A stretch of 7,763 bases of DNA from Solirubrobacterales bacterium. Lineage in GTDB: Bacteria; Actinomycetota; Thermoleophilia; Solirubrobacterales; 70-9. Made by a program: the position numbers and the translations under genes. Location of the stretch: assembly GCA_030152505.1 (NCBI GenBank), contig JASLJO010000211.1, forward strand, positions 1 to 7,763, in the 5' to 3' direction. Below the pieces are notes generated by a model that saw only the letters and a program-made list of their open reading frames with translations, was not told the origin of the DNA and did no database searches. Positions 1 through 6,413 of the stretch are shown piece after piece; position 1 is the first letter of the stretch; each line of letters starts with the position of its first letter.

Positions 1-1
1 C

Positions 2-763
2 GCCAAGCCGGTCTGCGCGATCTACTCGACCTTCCTGCAGCGAGCCTTCGATCAGATCGTCCACGACGTCTGCCTGCAGGAGCTCGACGTCACCTTCGCG
101 ATGGACCGCGCCGGCCTTGTCGGCGACGACGGACCGACTCACCACGGCGCCTTCGACGTCTCCTACTTCCGGCCGCTTCCCAACGTCGTCGTGATGGCAC
201 CGCGCGACGAGGAGATGCTGGTTCACATGCTGCGCACCGCTATCGCCCATGACGGCCCGGCGGCATTGCGCTACCCGCGCGGGGCGGCGGAGGGCGTCGC
301 TCTGCCAGCCGAGCCGCGGGAGATCCCAATCGGCAGTGGCGAGCTGTTGATCAGCGGCGAGCGGGTGGCGCTGCTGGGATATGGCTACGGGGTCGCCGTG
401 GCGCGGCAGGCCGCGGAGATGCTCATCGAGCACGATCTGCATCCGACCGTCGCCGACGCCCGCTTCGCCAGGCCACTCGACGCCGAGCTGCTCGAGCGGC
501 TGGCACTGGGGCATGACCTCGTCGTGACGATCGAGGAGAACGTGTTGCCCGGGGGCTTCGGCTCGGGCGTGCTCGAGCACCTCGAGGACGCCTTCGCCGA
601 CCGCCCGGGGGATCGCGCCCGGGTGATGCGGATCGGCCTGCCCGACCGCTACGTCACCCACGGCAAGCCGGCGCTGCTGCGCGAGGAGGTCGGCCTGACG
701 GGGGAGTCGGTGGCCGAGCGGGTGCTGGCGGCGCTGCGCTCCGGCGAGCCGGCCCTGAGCTGA
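2..763 (+). CDS. dxs: 1-deoxy-D-xylulose-5-phosphate synthase, C-terminal part (5'-truncated by window edge)
   Basis: DXS condenses pyruvate and glyceraldehyde 3-phosphate into 1-deoxy-D-xylulose 5-phosphate with thiamine diphosphate, the first step of the cytosolic MEP isoprenoid pathway. The reading frame is open from base 2, so the first visible ATG (101) is internal. About 253 residues remain of a family that is usually 600-650. The fragment opens with the pyrimidine-binding transketolase domain (IYSTFLQRAFDQ, then DRAGLVGDDGPTHHGAFD, then a GPAALRYPRG block). It continues into the transketolase C-terminal domain (TIEENVLPGGFGSGV and GLPDRYVTHGKPALLREEVGLTGESV), all characteristic of DXS. 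All 21 glutamate codons are GAG, a useful reference for the host's codon style. No clear intrinsic terminator follows the TGA; a promoter and repeat element begin 37 nt later. The assignment is very secure. Confidence 0.96.
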   Translation, partial: AKPVCAIYSTFLQRAFDQIVHDVCLQELDVTFAMDRAGLVGDDGPTHHGAFDVSYFRPLPNVVVMAPRDEEMLVHMLRTAIAHDGPAALRYPRGAAEGVALPAEPREIPIGSGELLISGERVALLGYGYGVAVARQAAEMLIEHDLHPTVADARFARPLDAELLERLALGHDLVVTIEENVLPGGFGSGVLEHLEDAFADRPGDRARVMRIGLPDRYVTHGKPALLREEVGLTGESVAERVLAALRSGEPALS

Positions 764-799
764 GCCGGACGCGCTCATTCACCGAATTTAAACCTGCGC

Positions 800-828
800 T
801 TGCACCAAAGCGCTCAATCGGCTAGCCT
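800..828 (+). promoter_or_regulatory. Predicted sigma-70-type promoter upstream of repeat copy 1
   Basis: A TTGCAC -35 box (800-805) and a TAGCCT -10 box (823-828) are separated by exactly 17 nt. The predicted transcription start is about 835. Unlike the other TAnnnT boxes in this window, no ATG or GTG lies 6 nt downstream, so the transcript would not be a leaderless mRNA. It would run through repeat copy 1 and stop at the 954-983 hairpin. This is a motif match only. Confidence 0.5.
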
Positions 829-877
829 CCGGCGCGGCCTCCTTGGTGGTCACCGGACTCGTCCCAAGTCGGGGATT

Positions 878-924
878 GTTTCTGGGGTTACTACAGGGAG
901 AGGAGGCGCGTATCTCTGGATATG
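878..924 (+). repeat. Dispersed 47-bp element, copy 1
   Basis: Bases 878-900 (GTTTCTGGGG through ACAGGGAG) are identical over 23 bp to 7359-7381. The alignment continues without gaps to 924, including identical GTATCTCT (910-917) and ATATG (920-924), for 39 of 47 matches. Seven of the eight differences are transitions. In RNA, bases 902-906 (GGAGG) can still pair with 913-917 (TCTCT) through G-C, A-U and G-U pairs, the same helix that is fully Watson-Crick in copy 2. The copy lies 115 nt after the dxs stop. Function is unknown. Confidence 0.85.
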
Positions 925-953
925 CAGGGTCCGTTGGGCAGGCGGACCTATGC

Positions 954-983
954 CCGCAACCGGCGGCACCACGCCGGTTGCGG
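954..983 (+). terminator. Strong GC hairpin, possible bidirectional terminator
   Basis: CCGCAACCGGCG (954-965) pairs perfectly with CGCCGGTTGCGG (972-983) around a 6-nt loop. It lies between the putative rightward RNA and the leftward ArsR-SRPBCC gene, whose stop codon is 11 nt away, so it could end transcription from both sides. Neither strand shows a U-tract, as is common for actinobacterial hairpins, so termination is inferred from position and strength. Confidence 0.6.
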
Positions 984-994
984 TGCACGCATCG

Positions 995-1732
995 TCAGGC
1001 GGCCCGCTCGCCGGACATGGCGGCGAAGCGCAGCGTCGCTGGGGTGTCGATGTACTCGCCGGTCTCCAGGAAGCTCTTGAGGCCGGAGAGGATCATCGGC
1101 CAGCCGCCGTAGAGCTCGTCGTTGGCGCCCTCGCGCAGCTCGTCGTGGGTGACGCGCAGGCGGCAGGAGGTGCCGACTGGCTCGATCTCCCAGGTGATTC
1201 GGGAGGGACCTTCGCGCTTCACCTCCTCGCTCCATTCGGCGACCATCCGCTGGACCAGGCGGCGGGGCGGGTCCTCCTCGATCCGCTCGGCACTCGACGG
1301 TGGGGGATCGCCCTGGTAGTCGGGGCCGACCAGGACCTTCATCGTCGTGCCGTCGGTGATCGCCTCCCAGAGGCGCTCCGGCGTGGTGCGGATGTAGACC
1401 TCGAACACTTTCTCCATGATGTCCTCCTTTGCCTCGATGTCTTGCTTGAGCCGACTCAGGCCGGCGGCCCAGGGCTCGGCGTACTTGCTCACCCAGCGGT
1501 CGTGGACGAGCCGGATCGGCACGGGGTTGAGGAAATGCAGCTTCTCGCGGCCGCGCCGCTTGCTGGTGACCAGGTTGGCCTCTTCGAGCACCTTCAGGTG
1601 CTTCATCACGCCGAACCGCGTCATCGGCAGTCGAGCCTCCAGGGCGCTCAGCGTCTGCCCGTCCTCGACGAACAGGGCGTCGAGCAGCGCTCGCCGCGAT
1701 CGATCCGCCAGCGCCTTGAACACGTCGTCCAT
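995..1732 (-). CDS. ArsR-family HTH regulator fused to an SRPBCC (AHSA1-like) domain
   Basis: Predicted cytoplasmic DNA-binding repressor of 245 residues. Residues 1-75 form an ArsR-type winged helix: MDDVFKALADRSRRALLDAL, recognition region MTRFGVMKHLKVLEEANLV, then a KRRGREKLHFLNP wing. No metal-binding ELCVCDL-type motif is present. Residues 107-226 are an SRPBCC/AHSA1-like fold (VYIRTTPERLWEAITDG, RIEEDPPRRLV, SRITWEIEPVGTSCRLRVTHDEL, GGWPMILSGLKSFLETGE), a fold that binds hydrophobic ligands. The segment between the AITDG and EDPPRRLV motifs is about 22 residues, shorter than I expect for this family (about 35-40), so part of the sheet may be missing. The ATG sits 6 nt after a TAACCT -10 box and a perfect palindrome fills the promoter spacer, implying leaderless translation and autorepression. 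Ligand and other targets are unknown. The architecture is secure. Confidence 0.9.
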   Translation of the reverse strand: MDDVFKALADRSRRALLDALFVEDGQTLSALEARLPMTRFGVMKHLKVLEEANLVTSKRRGREKLHFLNPVPIRLVHDRWVSKYAEPWAAGLSRLKQDIEAKEDIMEKVFEVYIRTTPERLWEAITDGTTMKVLVGPDYQGDPPPSSAERIEEDPPRRLVQRMVAEWSEEVKREGPSRITWEIEPVGTSCRLRVTHDELREGANDELYGGWPMILSGLKSFLETGEYIDTPATLRFAAMSGERAA

Positions 1733-1738
1733 GCGGAG

Positions 1739-1768
1739 AGGTTAGGTGACTTGATAGTCACATGTCAA
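1739..1768 (-). promoter_or_regulatory. Promoter of the ArsR-SRPBCC gene with embedded operator
   Basis: On the minus strand a consensus TTGACA -35 (1768-1763) is followed by an 18-nt spacer and a TAACCT -10 (1744-1739). The ATG at 1732 begins 6 nt after the -10, so the mRNA is predicted to be leaderless. A perfect inverted repeat, GTGACT-TGAT-AGTCAC (1746-1761), lies wholly inside the spacer, where a bound dimer would block RNA polymerase. This fits autorepression by the encoded ArsR-type protein. Boxes and dyad are seen directly; the protein-site pairing is inferred. Confidence 0.78.
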
Positions 1769-1770
1769 CA

Positions 1771-1791
1771 CCCCGGCGCGACCCGCCGGGG
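1771..1791 (-). terminator. GC-rich hairpin after the small secreted-protein gene
   Basis: CCCCGGCG (1771-1778) pairs with CGCCGGGG (1784-1791) around a 5-nt loop. It begins 9 nt past the stop codon of the leftward gene at 1801-2154 and just before the next leftward promoter, so it would insulate the two units. There is no U-tract. Confidence 0.55.
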
Positions 1792-1800
1792 CTCGCGTCG

Positions 1801-2154
1801 TCAGCCCAGCGTGAGAACTTTCGATTTCGCGCTCTTGCAGCTGCCCTTGGCGGGGGCCTTGGCGTAGTACGACGCGCCGGAGGGCAGCCTGTTGCCGATC
1901 GGGATCGCCCACCTGGCGTTGGCGTTGCTCCTGTCGGTGCCGAGCAGCCTGTCGCGTCCGGCCACCTTGCGGAAGAGCTTGACCTTGCGGTGCTTCGCGC
2001 AGGCACCCTTGCCGGATTTCAGCGTGCCGTGAAAGGCGGGAAGTTTGAGGCTGACGATGACAGTGGTCGAGTAGCTTGCGCCGGCGGTTGAGACGACCAG
2101 CAGTAGCGCGGCAACAAGGGCGACGGCGAGCAGAGCAGAGCGACGGGCGGCCAT
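1801..2154 (-). CDS. Small secreted basic protein, function unknown
   Basis: A 117-residue protein with a clear Sec signal peptide: MAARR, then a hydrophobic core at about residues 6-22, with a likely cleavage near STAGA-SY. The mature part is lysine-rich, with two cysteines (52 and 106), and reads as a small beta domain: TTVIVSLKLPAFHGTLKS, ACAKHRKVKLFRK, RDRLLGTDRSN, a WAIP strand, SYYAKAPAKG, and a KSAKSKVLTL tail. I recognise this pattern as a recurrent exported family in Thermoleophilia, without a named function. The frame is open further upstream to 2454, but ATG 2154 is chosen because the signal peptide starts there and a GGAGGT Shine-Dalgarno (2163-2158) precedes it. The gene diverges from the beta-helix gene. 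A TAGAGT -10-like box lies at 2188-2183 on the minus strand, but no matching -35 was found. Confidence 0.82.
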   Translation of the reverse strand: MAARRSALLAVALVAALLLVVSTAGASYSTTVIVSLKLPAFHGTLKSGKGACAKHRKVKLFRKVAGRDRLLGTDRSNANARWAIPIGNRLPSGASYYAKAPAKGSCKSAKSKVLTLG

Positions 2155-2257
2155 GACACCTCCAGTTGAAGTTTGTGGCGTCACTCTAGGGAACAGGTTG
2201 GCGTAGTGGGGAATTATGTTGTTTATATTCATTTTATGATGACTAGAATAAAAGGAC

Positions 2258-2286
2258 TTGCCCATCGGCTCTCCCCCGGTTAGAGT
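2258..2286 (+). promoter_or_regulatory. Promoter of the beta-helix protein operon (leaderless type)
   Basis: TTGCCC (2258-2263) and TAGAGT (2281-2286) are spaced by 17 nt. A GTG codon follows after exactly 6 nt at 2293, in frame with the beta-helix protein, and no Shine-Dalgarno is present. This supports 2293 as both transcription and translation start. The divergent intergenic region 2155-2292 also holds an AT-rich tract (about 2211-2255) that stands out from the GC-rich surroundings and may open easily or bind a regulator. Confidence 0.6.
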
Positions 2287-2292
2287 CGTCAT

Positions 2293-4617
2293 GTGCTGTT
2301 CGACGAGGTGGTTGGGAGGCGTCGAGGCGGGGTCGTGGCTGTGGCCCTTGCCGTGTTGGCGTGGGCGTTCATCGTCGTGCCTGCCGCCCAGGCCGGAGGA
2401 TTCGCGGTCGACAGCACCGCCGACGAAGTCGATGCTGCCCCCGGCGACGAACACTGCTTGACCGCGGGCGGCAGCTGCACCCTCCGCGCCGCGATCGAAG
2501 AGGCCGACAGCTTTGAAGAATCAGCCACGATCGAATTCGAAGAAGAAGTCTTCAAAGGCCTGCCGACCGCCACGATCGCGCTGGGCAGTAGCCTGCCGTC
2601 GATTGCCGTGCCGATGTTCATCAACGGGCGTACGTGCGACACCGCTGCGGGTGTGGAAGGCCCGTGTGTCGGCATCGACGGGCCGAGTGGTGAATCTGCT
2701 CTGGCAATCGACGAAGCCGAAGGAGTCGAAATCTGGGGACTCGCCATAACTGGCGCGCAGACCGCAATCCAGGTCAAGGACTCTCCGCACTTCATGGCAC
2801 AGGCCAGCTGGTTCGGCGTCAAACTGGACGGCAGCCCTGGCCCAAACGCCACTGGCATCCTGATCGGTTCCGGCTCAGACAAAAGCCTCATCGGCAGCGA
2901 AGGTGCCGAACGACGCAACGTCTTCGCCGCCAACAGCGCCGACGGGCTCGACATCCACGGCGCGAGCAACGTCAGGGTTCTGGGCAACTACTTCGGGGTC
3001 GAGCCTGACGGAGTCACCCCGGCCGCAAACGGTGGCGATGACATCGAGGTCGCCTCGGTCGAAGGGTTTGAAGCTGTCGGCACCTCGATCGGGATCAGGG
3101 TGAGCGTGGCGGCCGCGGCGAGCGCGCAGTGCGACGGCGGCTGCAACGTGATCTCCGGCGCGGGTGAGAACGGCGTGGACCTGGGAGGGGACGGCGAACC
3201 CGAGGCAGCCGCCGTCTCGACCGCGGTGGCTGGCAACTACATCGGCCTCGACGCGGCCGGAACGGCGCCGGTCGCCAACCAGGGCGCCGGGGTGAGGGTC
3301 GGGAAAGCGGTCCATGCGGTCCTCGGCGGGCCGGCCACCGGGGAAGCGAATCGCATCGACGGGGGCAGTGCCGCCGTGCTCGCGGGGCCGGCTGCCGCCG
3401 ACCTCGAGGTGATCGGCAACGTCATCGGAGCCGGGGTGGGCGGCGGTGGGGCCCTGGCGCCGCCGGACGCGGGCATCGTCGTCGACTCGGCGGAACTTCC
3501 TGGCCCGCTGGCGGAAGCGCAGATCGTCGGCAACGAGCTCTGGATGGACGAAGGCGCCGCGATCGCCCAGCGAGGTGAAGGCGCGTGGATCCTCGACAAT
3601 CGGATCTTCGGGTCGCAAATCGGGATCGCGACCTCCGAATCGACCGCGGGCCGCGGCAACGTGATCGACGGGAACCTGATCGAAGGTCCGGCCAGCAGCG
3701 GGATCTCGATCGAAAACGAGTTCAACGAAATCGTCGACAACGAAGTCCTCGGCGCCGGTGGCGCCGGCATCCGGGTCCAGGGCTCGTCCCTGTTGCCTTT
3801 CGAGGTACGCGGAAACGTCATCGGGGGCGATCTGCCGCTGGACGAGAACGTCGTCTCGGAGTCTGGCGGCGATGCGATCGAGATCACGAACCTGGCAGGG
3901 ACGGCAAACGAAGTCGCCCGCAATCGCGGTACCGGCAACCAGGGCCTCTTCATCGATCTCGTTGCCGCTTCGCCCGGGGAAACGAAATGGCCCAACAACG
4001 GGATCGCTCCGCCTGTCTTCACGACCTCGACCCAGGTTGACGCCAGCGGTGCCGCGGCCGAGTCCGCCACGATCCGCGTCTTCCGCAAGCAGTCGCCATC
4101 CACGGGCGAGTTGGACTCCTTTCTCGGCAAGGCGATCGCCGACGGCGACGGCAACTGGAAGGTCGTCTATGGGGACGCGATTCCGCCCGGTTCGATCGTC
4201 GCCGCCACCCAGACGGACCTTGCGGGTGGCACGTCGGAGCTCTCCACCGCGACCGTGAATTCGGGCCCGGACACGGGAGCCGGCGACGAAGGCGAGGGCA
4301 GCCCAGGCGCCGTGGGGTTCGCGGTCGACGTCATCCAGCCGAAAGGCAGGCTCGGCGGGCGCAGACGGCCCAGAACGAGGATCGTCAGGGCTCCGAAGAA
4401 GGCCCGGGACGGGACGGCGAGGTTCAAGTTCCGCTCCAACGAGCGCGGCTCGAGGTTCCTCTGCAAGCTCGACCGCCGGCCGTTCGATCTCTGCAGCTCG
4501 CCGCGGACGTACAGGCACCTGAGCCCGGGCCGGCATGTCTTCCAGGTACGCGCGGTGGATGCGTCCGGGCACATCGATCGAACCCCGGCGAAGCGAAAGT
4601 TCATCGTCTTCGGCTGA
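2293..4617 (+). CDS. Secreted CSLREA-type right-handed parallel beta-helix protein with C-terminal Ig-like module
   Basis: A 774-residue exported protein. Residues 1-35 are a signal peptide (GRRRGG, hydrophobic run, PAAQA-GG). A CSLREA-like motif follows at 55-72 (CLTAGG, SCTLRAAIEEAD). Residues about 80-555 are degenerate beta-helix coils with recurring units such as GNYFGVEPDGVTPAANGG, GNYIGLDAAGTAPVANQG and GNVIGGDLPLDENVVSESGG, usually followed by 'RNVF' or 'ANRIDGG' turns. Residues 572-655 resemble the small beta domain that ends such proteins (FTTSTQVDASG, IRVFRKQ, NWKVVY, TQTDLAGGTSELS). Residues 694-774 are an Ig-like module with a C-C pair (FLCKLDRRPFDLCSSP, then VFQVRAVDASG). Known relatives are surface or secreted; no catalytic site is evident. 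Starts at 2308 or 2335 are possible, but 2293 fits the promoter. The early part uses mostly GAA for glutamate, unlike dxs. The next gene starts 3 nt after its stop. Confidence 0.85.
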   Translation: MLFDEVVGRRRGGVVAVALAVLAWAFIVVPAAQAGGFAVDSTADEVDAAPGDEHCLTAGGSCTLRAAIEEADSFEESATIEFEEEVFKGLPTATIALGSSLPSIAVPMFINGRTCDTAAGVEGPCVGIDGPSGESALAIDEAEGVEIWGLAITGAQTAIQVKDSPHFMAQASWFGVKLDGSPGPNATGILIGSGSDKSLIGSEGAERRNVFAANSADGLDIHGASNVRVLGNYFGVEPDGVTPAANGGDDIEVASVEGFEAVGTSIGIRVSVAAAASAQCDGGCNVISGAGENGVDLGGDGEPEAAAVSTAVAGNYIGLDAAGTAPVANQGAGVRVGKAVHAVLGGPATGEANRIDGGSAAVLAGPAAADLEVIGNVIGAGVGGGGALAPPDAGIVVDSAELPGPLAEAQIVGNELWMDEGAAIAQRGEGAWILDNRIFGSQIGIATSESTAGRGNVIDGNLIEGPASSGISIENEFNEIVDNEVLGAGGAGIRVQGSSLLPFEVRGNVIGGDLPLDENVVSESGGDAIEITNLAGTANEVARNRGTGNQGLFIDLVAASPGETKWPNNGIAPPVFTTSTQVDASGAAAESATIRVFRKQSPSTGELDSFLGKAIADGDGNWKVVYGDAIPPGSIVAATQTDLAGGTSELSTATVNSGPDTGAGDEGEGSPGAVGFAVDVIQPKGRLGGRRRPRTRIVRAPKKARDGTARFKFRSNERGSRFLCKLDRRPFDLCSSPRTYRHLSPGRHVFQVRAVDASGHIDRTPAKRKFIVFG

Positions 4618-4620
4618 GCT

Positions 4621-5694
4621 ATGCGCGCACGCCCTCAAAGCGGGTGGGCAGCATTCCTCGCGGTCGCTCTCATCGCCGCGCTGGCGCCGAGCGATGCCGG
4701 AGCGGCGACTGTGGCCAACGGCGATTTCGAGTCCGGCACGCTGAGCGGCTGGCAGGTCAGCAGGGCGACGCAATTCGGCGACTGGTTTGCCTACCGGGGC
4801 ACCGCTGCCCCGATCGGCAGCAAGAGGCCGACGCCCGCTCACCCCGTCCAAGCTCCGCCTCAGGGCCGCTACGCGGCGATCTCGGACGAGGCCAACCCCG
4901 ACACGCTGATCCTCTACCAAGACATCTCCCTCGAGGCCGGCCTCAGCCATCAGCTCAGCCTGCTGGCCTACTACAACTCCTACAAACCGATCGGGGTTCC
5001 GACGCCGGACACCCTCTCGGTCGATGAAGAAGCTTTGGGAGGGCAGAAGAACCAGCAGTTCCGGATCGATGTCATCAAGCCGGACGCGCCGCTTGAATCG
5101 GTCGACCCCGCCGACATCCTTCGCACGCTCTTCGTGACCGGGCCCGGAGCCCCACGAACGATGGCACCGACCAGGTTGACCGCAAATCTCAGCGCCTTCG
5201 CCGGTCAGACGGTGCGTCTGCGCATCGCCAACGCGGCGCACGAGGAGGTCTTCAATGCCGGCGTCGACGCAGTTTCGATCTCAACCGCCGCGCCGGGTCA
5301 GTCGTCGCATGGCTCGAAGCACGGCGGGCCTGTCCTCTTCAGCCTCGGCAGGATCAAGGCGAACCGGCGCAACGGGACGGCAACTCTGCGGGTGCGGGTG
5401 TCCGGTTCCGGCTTGGTGAGGGCAACCGGGAGTCCGGTGGCGGCGGGCGCGGTGCACATGAGGGACGCCGGCAGGCTCCGCAAGCCGATCGAGCCGGTGA
5501 CCGTCCCTGTCGCCGCGGCCAGGACGGTGATCCTCCATCTGAGGCCGACGCCGTCGGCCCGAGCGACGATGCGCCATGGACGCAGGCTGCGAGTCAAAGT
5601 GTCGGTGGCCTTTCTGCCGACCGGCGGCACCGCGGAAGCCTCGTCGGTCCCGGTGCTCTTCAGGCTCGAGGATCGGCAACGCCGCCGTCGTTAG
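4621..5694 (+). CDS. Secreted jelly-roll (carbohydrate-binding-like) and Ig-like protein, function unknown
   Basis: A 357-residue exported protein translated from an ATG 3 nt after the upstream TGA, so very likely co-transcribed and translationally coupled with the beta-helix gene. Residues 1-29 are a signal peptide (MRARPQSG, hydrophobic core, SDAGA-AT). Residues 30-222 begin with VANGDFESGTLSGWQVS, the typical entry of galactose-binding/CBM4_9-like jelly rolls, and include YAAISDEANPDTLILYQDISL and the closing LSAFAGQTVRLRIANAAHEE and VDAVSIS strands. Residues 238-350 form a basic beta module (FSLGRIKANRRNGTATLRVRVSGSGLVRATG) that resembles repeated C-terminal modules of Thermoleophilia exported proteins. 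The tail is RQRRRR, with no sorting signal. Ligand binding is inferred from fold resemblance only. No terminator was seen after the TAG. Confidence 0.8.
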   Translation: MRARPQSGWAAFLAVALIAALAPSDAGAATVANGDFESGTLSGWQVSRATQFGDWFAYRGTAAPIGSKRPTPAHPVQAPPQGRYAAISDEANPDTLILYQDISLEAGLSHQLSLLAYYNSYKPIGVPTPDTLSVDEEALGGQKNQQFRIDVIKPDAPLESVDPADILRTLFVTGPGAPRTMAPTRLTANLSAFAGQTVRLRIANAAHEEVFNAGVDAVSISTAAPGQSSHGSKHGGPVLFSLGRIKANRRNGTATLRVRVSGSGLVRATGSPVAAGAVHMRDAGRLRKPIEPVTVPVAAARTVILHLRPTPSARATMRHGRRLRVKVSVAFLPTGGTAEASSVPVLFRLEDRQRRRR

Positions 5695-5726
5695 GCAGGC
5701 TCATCCTCGTCTGCTGGCATCGGCCA

Positions 5727-5757
5727 TTGGGCCAAATGATCTAAATAGTCTGATAAT
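5727..5757 (+). promoter_or_regulatory. Weak candidate promoter for the cysteine-paired secreted protein
   Basis: An AT-rich stretch ends in GATAAT (5752-5757), with TTGGGC (5727-5732) 19 nt upstream. The predicted start would leave a leader of about 80 nt before the ATG at 5844, so this gene, unlike its neighbours, would have a real 5' leader. The spacer is long and the -35 poor; a TAGCCT at 5761-5766 is an alternative -10. Confidence 0.35.
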
Positions 5758-5843
5758 AACTAGCCTCGATGGCCAATTGCTCTGGCTCCGCCTGGCGACA
5801 CGCCGGCGGTCACCAGTCATTCGAGGAAAGGAATGAGAGAGAG

Positions 5844-6395
5844 ATGAAAACCAACAAGAGGCTGCTGCTTGCGGGTGCAATCGCGGCATGTGTCGTGCTC
5901 GCGGTTCCCGCCCTGGCTCTGGCGTCGGTTTGGAAAGACAAAGGCACGAACGTCACCAAATTCGTCGAAATCGGTCTGTCGGGTGGCGAAGTCTTCGAAG
6001 CCGGCGAAGGCAACGGCATGTCGTGCGAAATTCACGCGACGCTGACCACCGAAGGCGGCAGCACCGGCAAAATCACCAAATTCGAAACGATCAAATGCCC
6101 GACCGGCTTCGGCAGCTTCAGCAAATGCACGCTGGCCACCGCCACGGCGAAAGGCCTGCCCTGGACGGTCGACGTCAATGCATCGGATCTGACGATCACA
6201 AACTGGCACACCAAGCGCACCTTCAGCTCCTGCGGCACCACCGAACTCGACAAAACGATCGGCAGCGTCACAGTGACGCTCAACACGCCGACCGCGATCA
6301 CCGAAATGGAATTCAGCGGCTCGATCACCGGCTACAAAGCCATCGGGTCGTTCACGGTCGATGCGCCCAACAGCGGTACATACGGAATCGGCTGA
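5844..6395 (+). CDS. Secreted protein with four mature cysteines, function unknown
   Basis: A 183-residue protein with a textbook Sec signal peptide (MKTNKR, hydrophobic 7-25, cleavage near ALA-SV). The mature chain is threonine-, glycine- and serine-rich and predicted to be all beta (CEIHATLTTEGGSTGKITKFE, WTVDVNASDLTITNW, SVTVTLNTPT). Its cysteines at 61, 85, 95 and 130 suggest two disulfides. I recognise the pattern (GMSCEIHATLTT with GKITKFETIKC) as a family that recurs in Thermoleophilia genomes without known function. ATG 5844 is chosen over the in-frame 5769 because the signal peptide starts there and purine-rich AGGAAAGGA lies just upstream. Codon use is striking: 10 GAA to 0 GAG and 11 AAA to 2 AAG, the reverse of dxs. 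It is monocistronic, with its own hairpin terminator. Confidence 0.82.
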   Translation: MKTNKRLLLAGAIAACVVLAVPALALASVWKDKGTNVTKFVEIGLSGGEVFEAGEGNGMSCEIHATLTTEGGSTGKITKFETIKCPTGFGSFSKCTLATATAKGLPWTVDVNASDLTITNWHTKRTFSSCGTTELDKTIGSVTVTLNTPTAITEMEFSGSITGYKAIGSFTVDAPNSGTYGIG

Positions 6396-6413
6396 ACGCC
6401 TGGACCCCGATTT

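Larger units (their letters stand above)
835..983 (+). ncRNA. Candidate small non-coding RNA containing repeat copy 1
   Basis: The roughly 150-nt interval between dxs and the convergent ArsR-type gene has the parts of an sRNA gene: a 17-nt-spaced promoter ending at 828, a conserved core (878-924) that recurs near the right end of the window, and a perfect 12-bp GC-rich hairpin (954-983). A further inverted repeat, GGTCCG (928-933) with CGGACC (943-948), sits between core and hairpin. No small ORF is conserved between the two copies: the position that is ATG in copy 2 (7389) is GCG in copy 1, and the shared ATG (922/7403) is followed directly by a stop in copy 2. I do not recognise a known RNA family. 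It could instead be a DNA-level repeat or a 5' leader whose gene has been lost. Confidence 0.35.

Noticed and set aside
800..1867. Plus-strand open frame of 355 codons over the ArsR-SRPBCC gene
   Set aside because: The minus-strand gene has clear HTH and SRPBCC motifs, a promoter and an operator. The plus frame is its shadow and has low-complexity leucine/alanine/glycine composition.
1801..2454. Upstream extension of the small secreted-protein gene to a 217-codon frame
   Set aside because: The extension would bury the signal peptide at residue 101 and run antisense into the divergent beta-helix gene; a GGAGGT site precedes the internal ATG at 2154.
2875..5241. Very long open frame of 788 codons on the minus strand across both large secreted-protein genes
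   Set aside because: It is antisense to two well-supported proteins with signal peptides and recognisable domains. Its arginine/aspartate-rich, domain-free translation is typical of the mirror frame of GC-rich genes.
5700..5830. Possible terminator between the jelly-roll protein and the next gene (CTGGCG-ACA-CGCCGG near 5797)
   Set aside because: The stem is only six pairs including a G-U, has a 3-nt loop and no U-tract, and lies 100 nt from the stop, so I did not annotate it.
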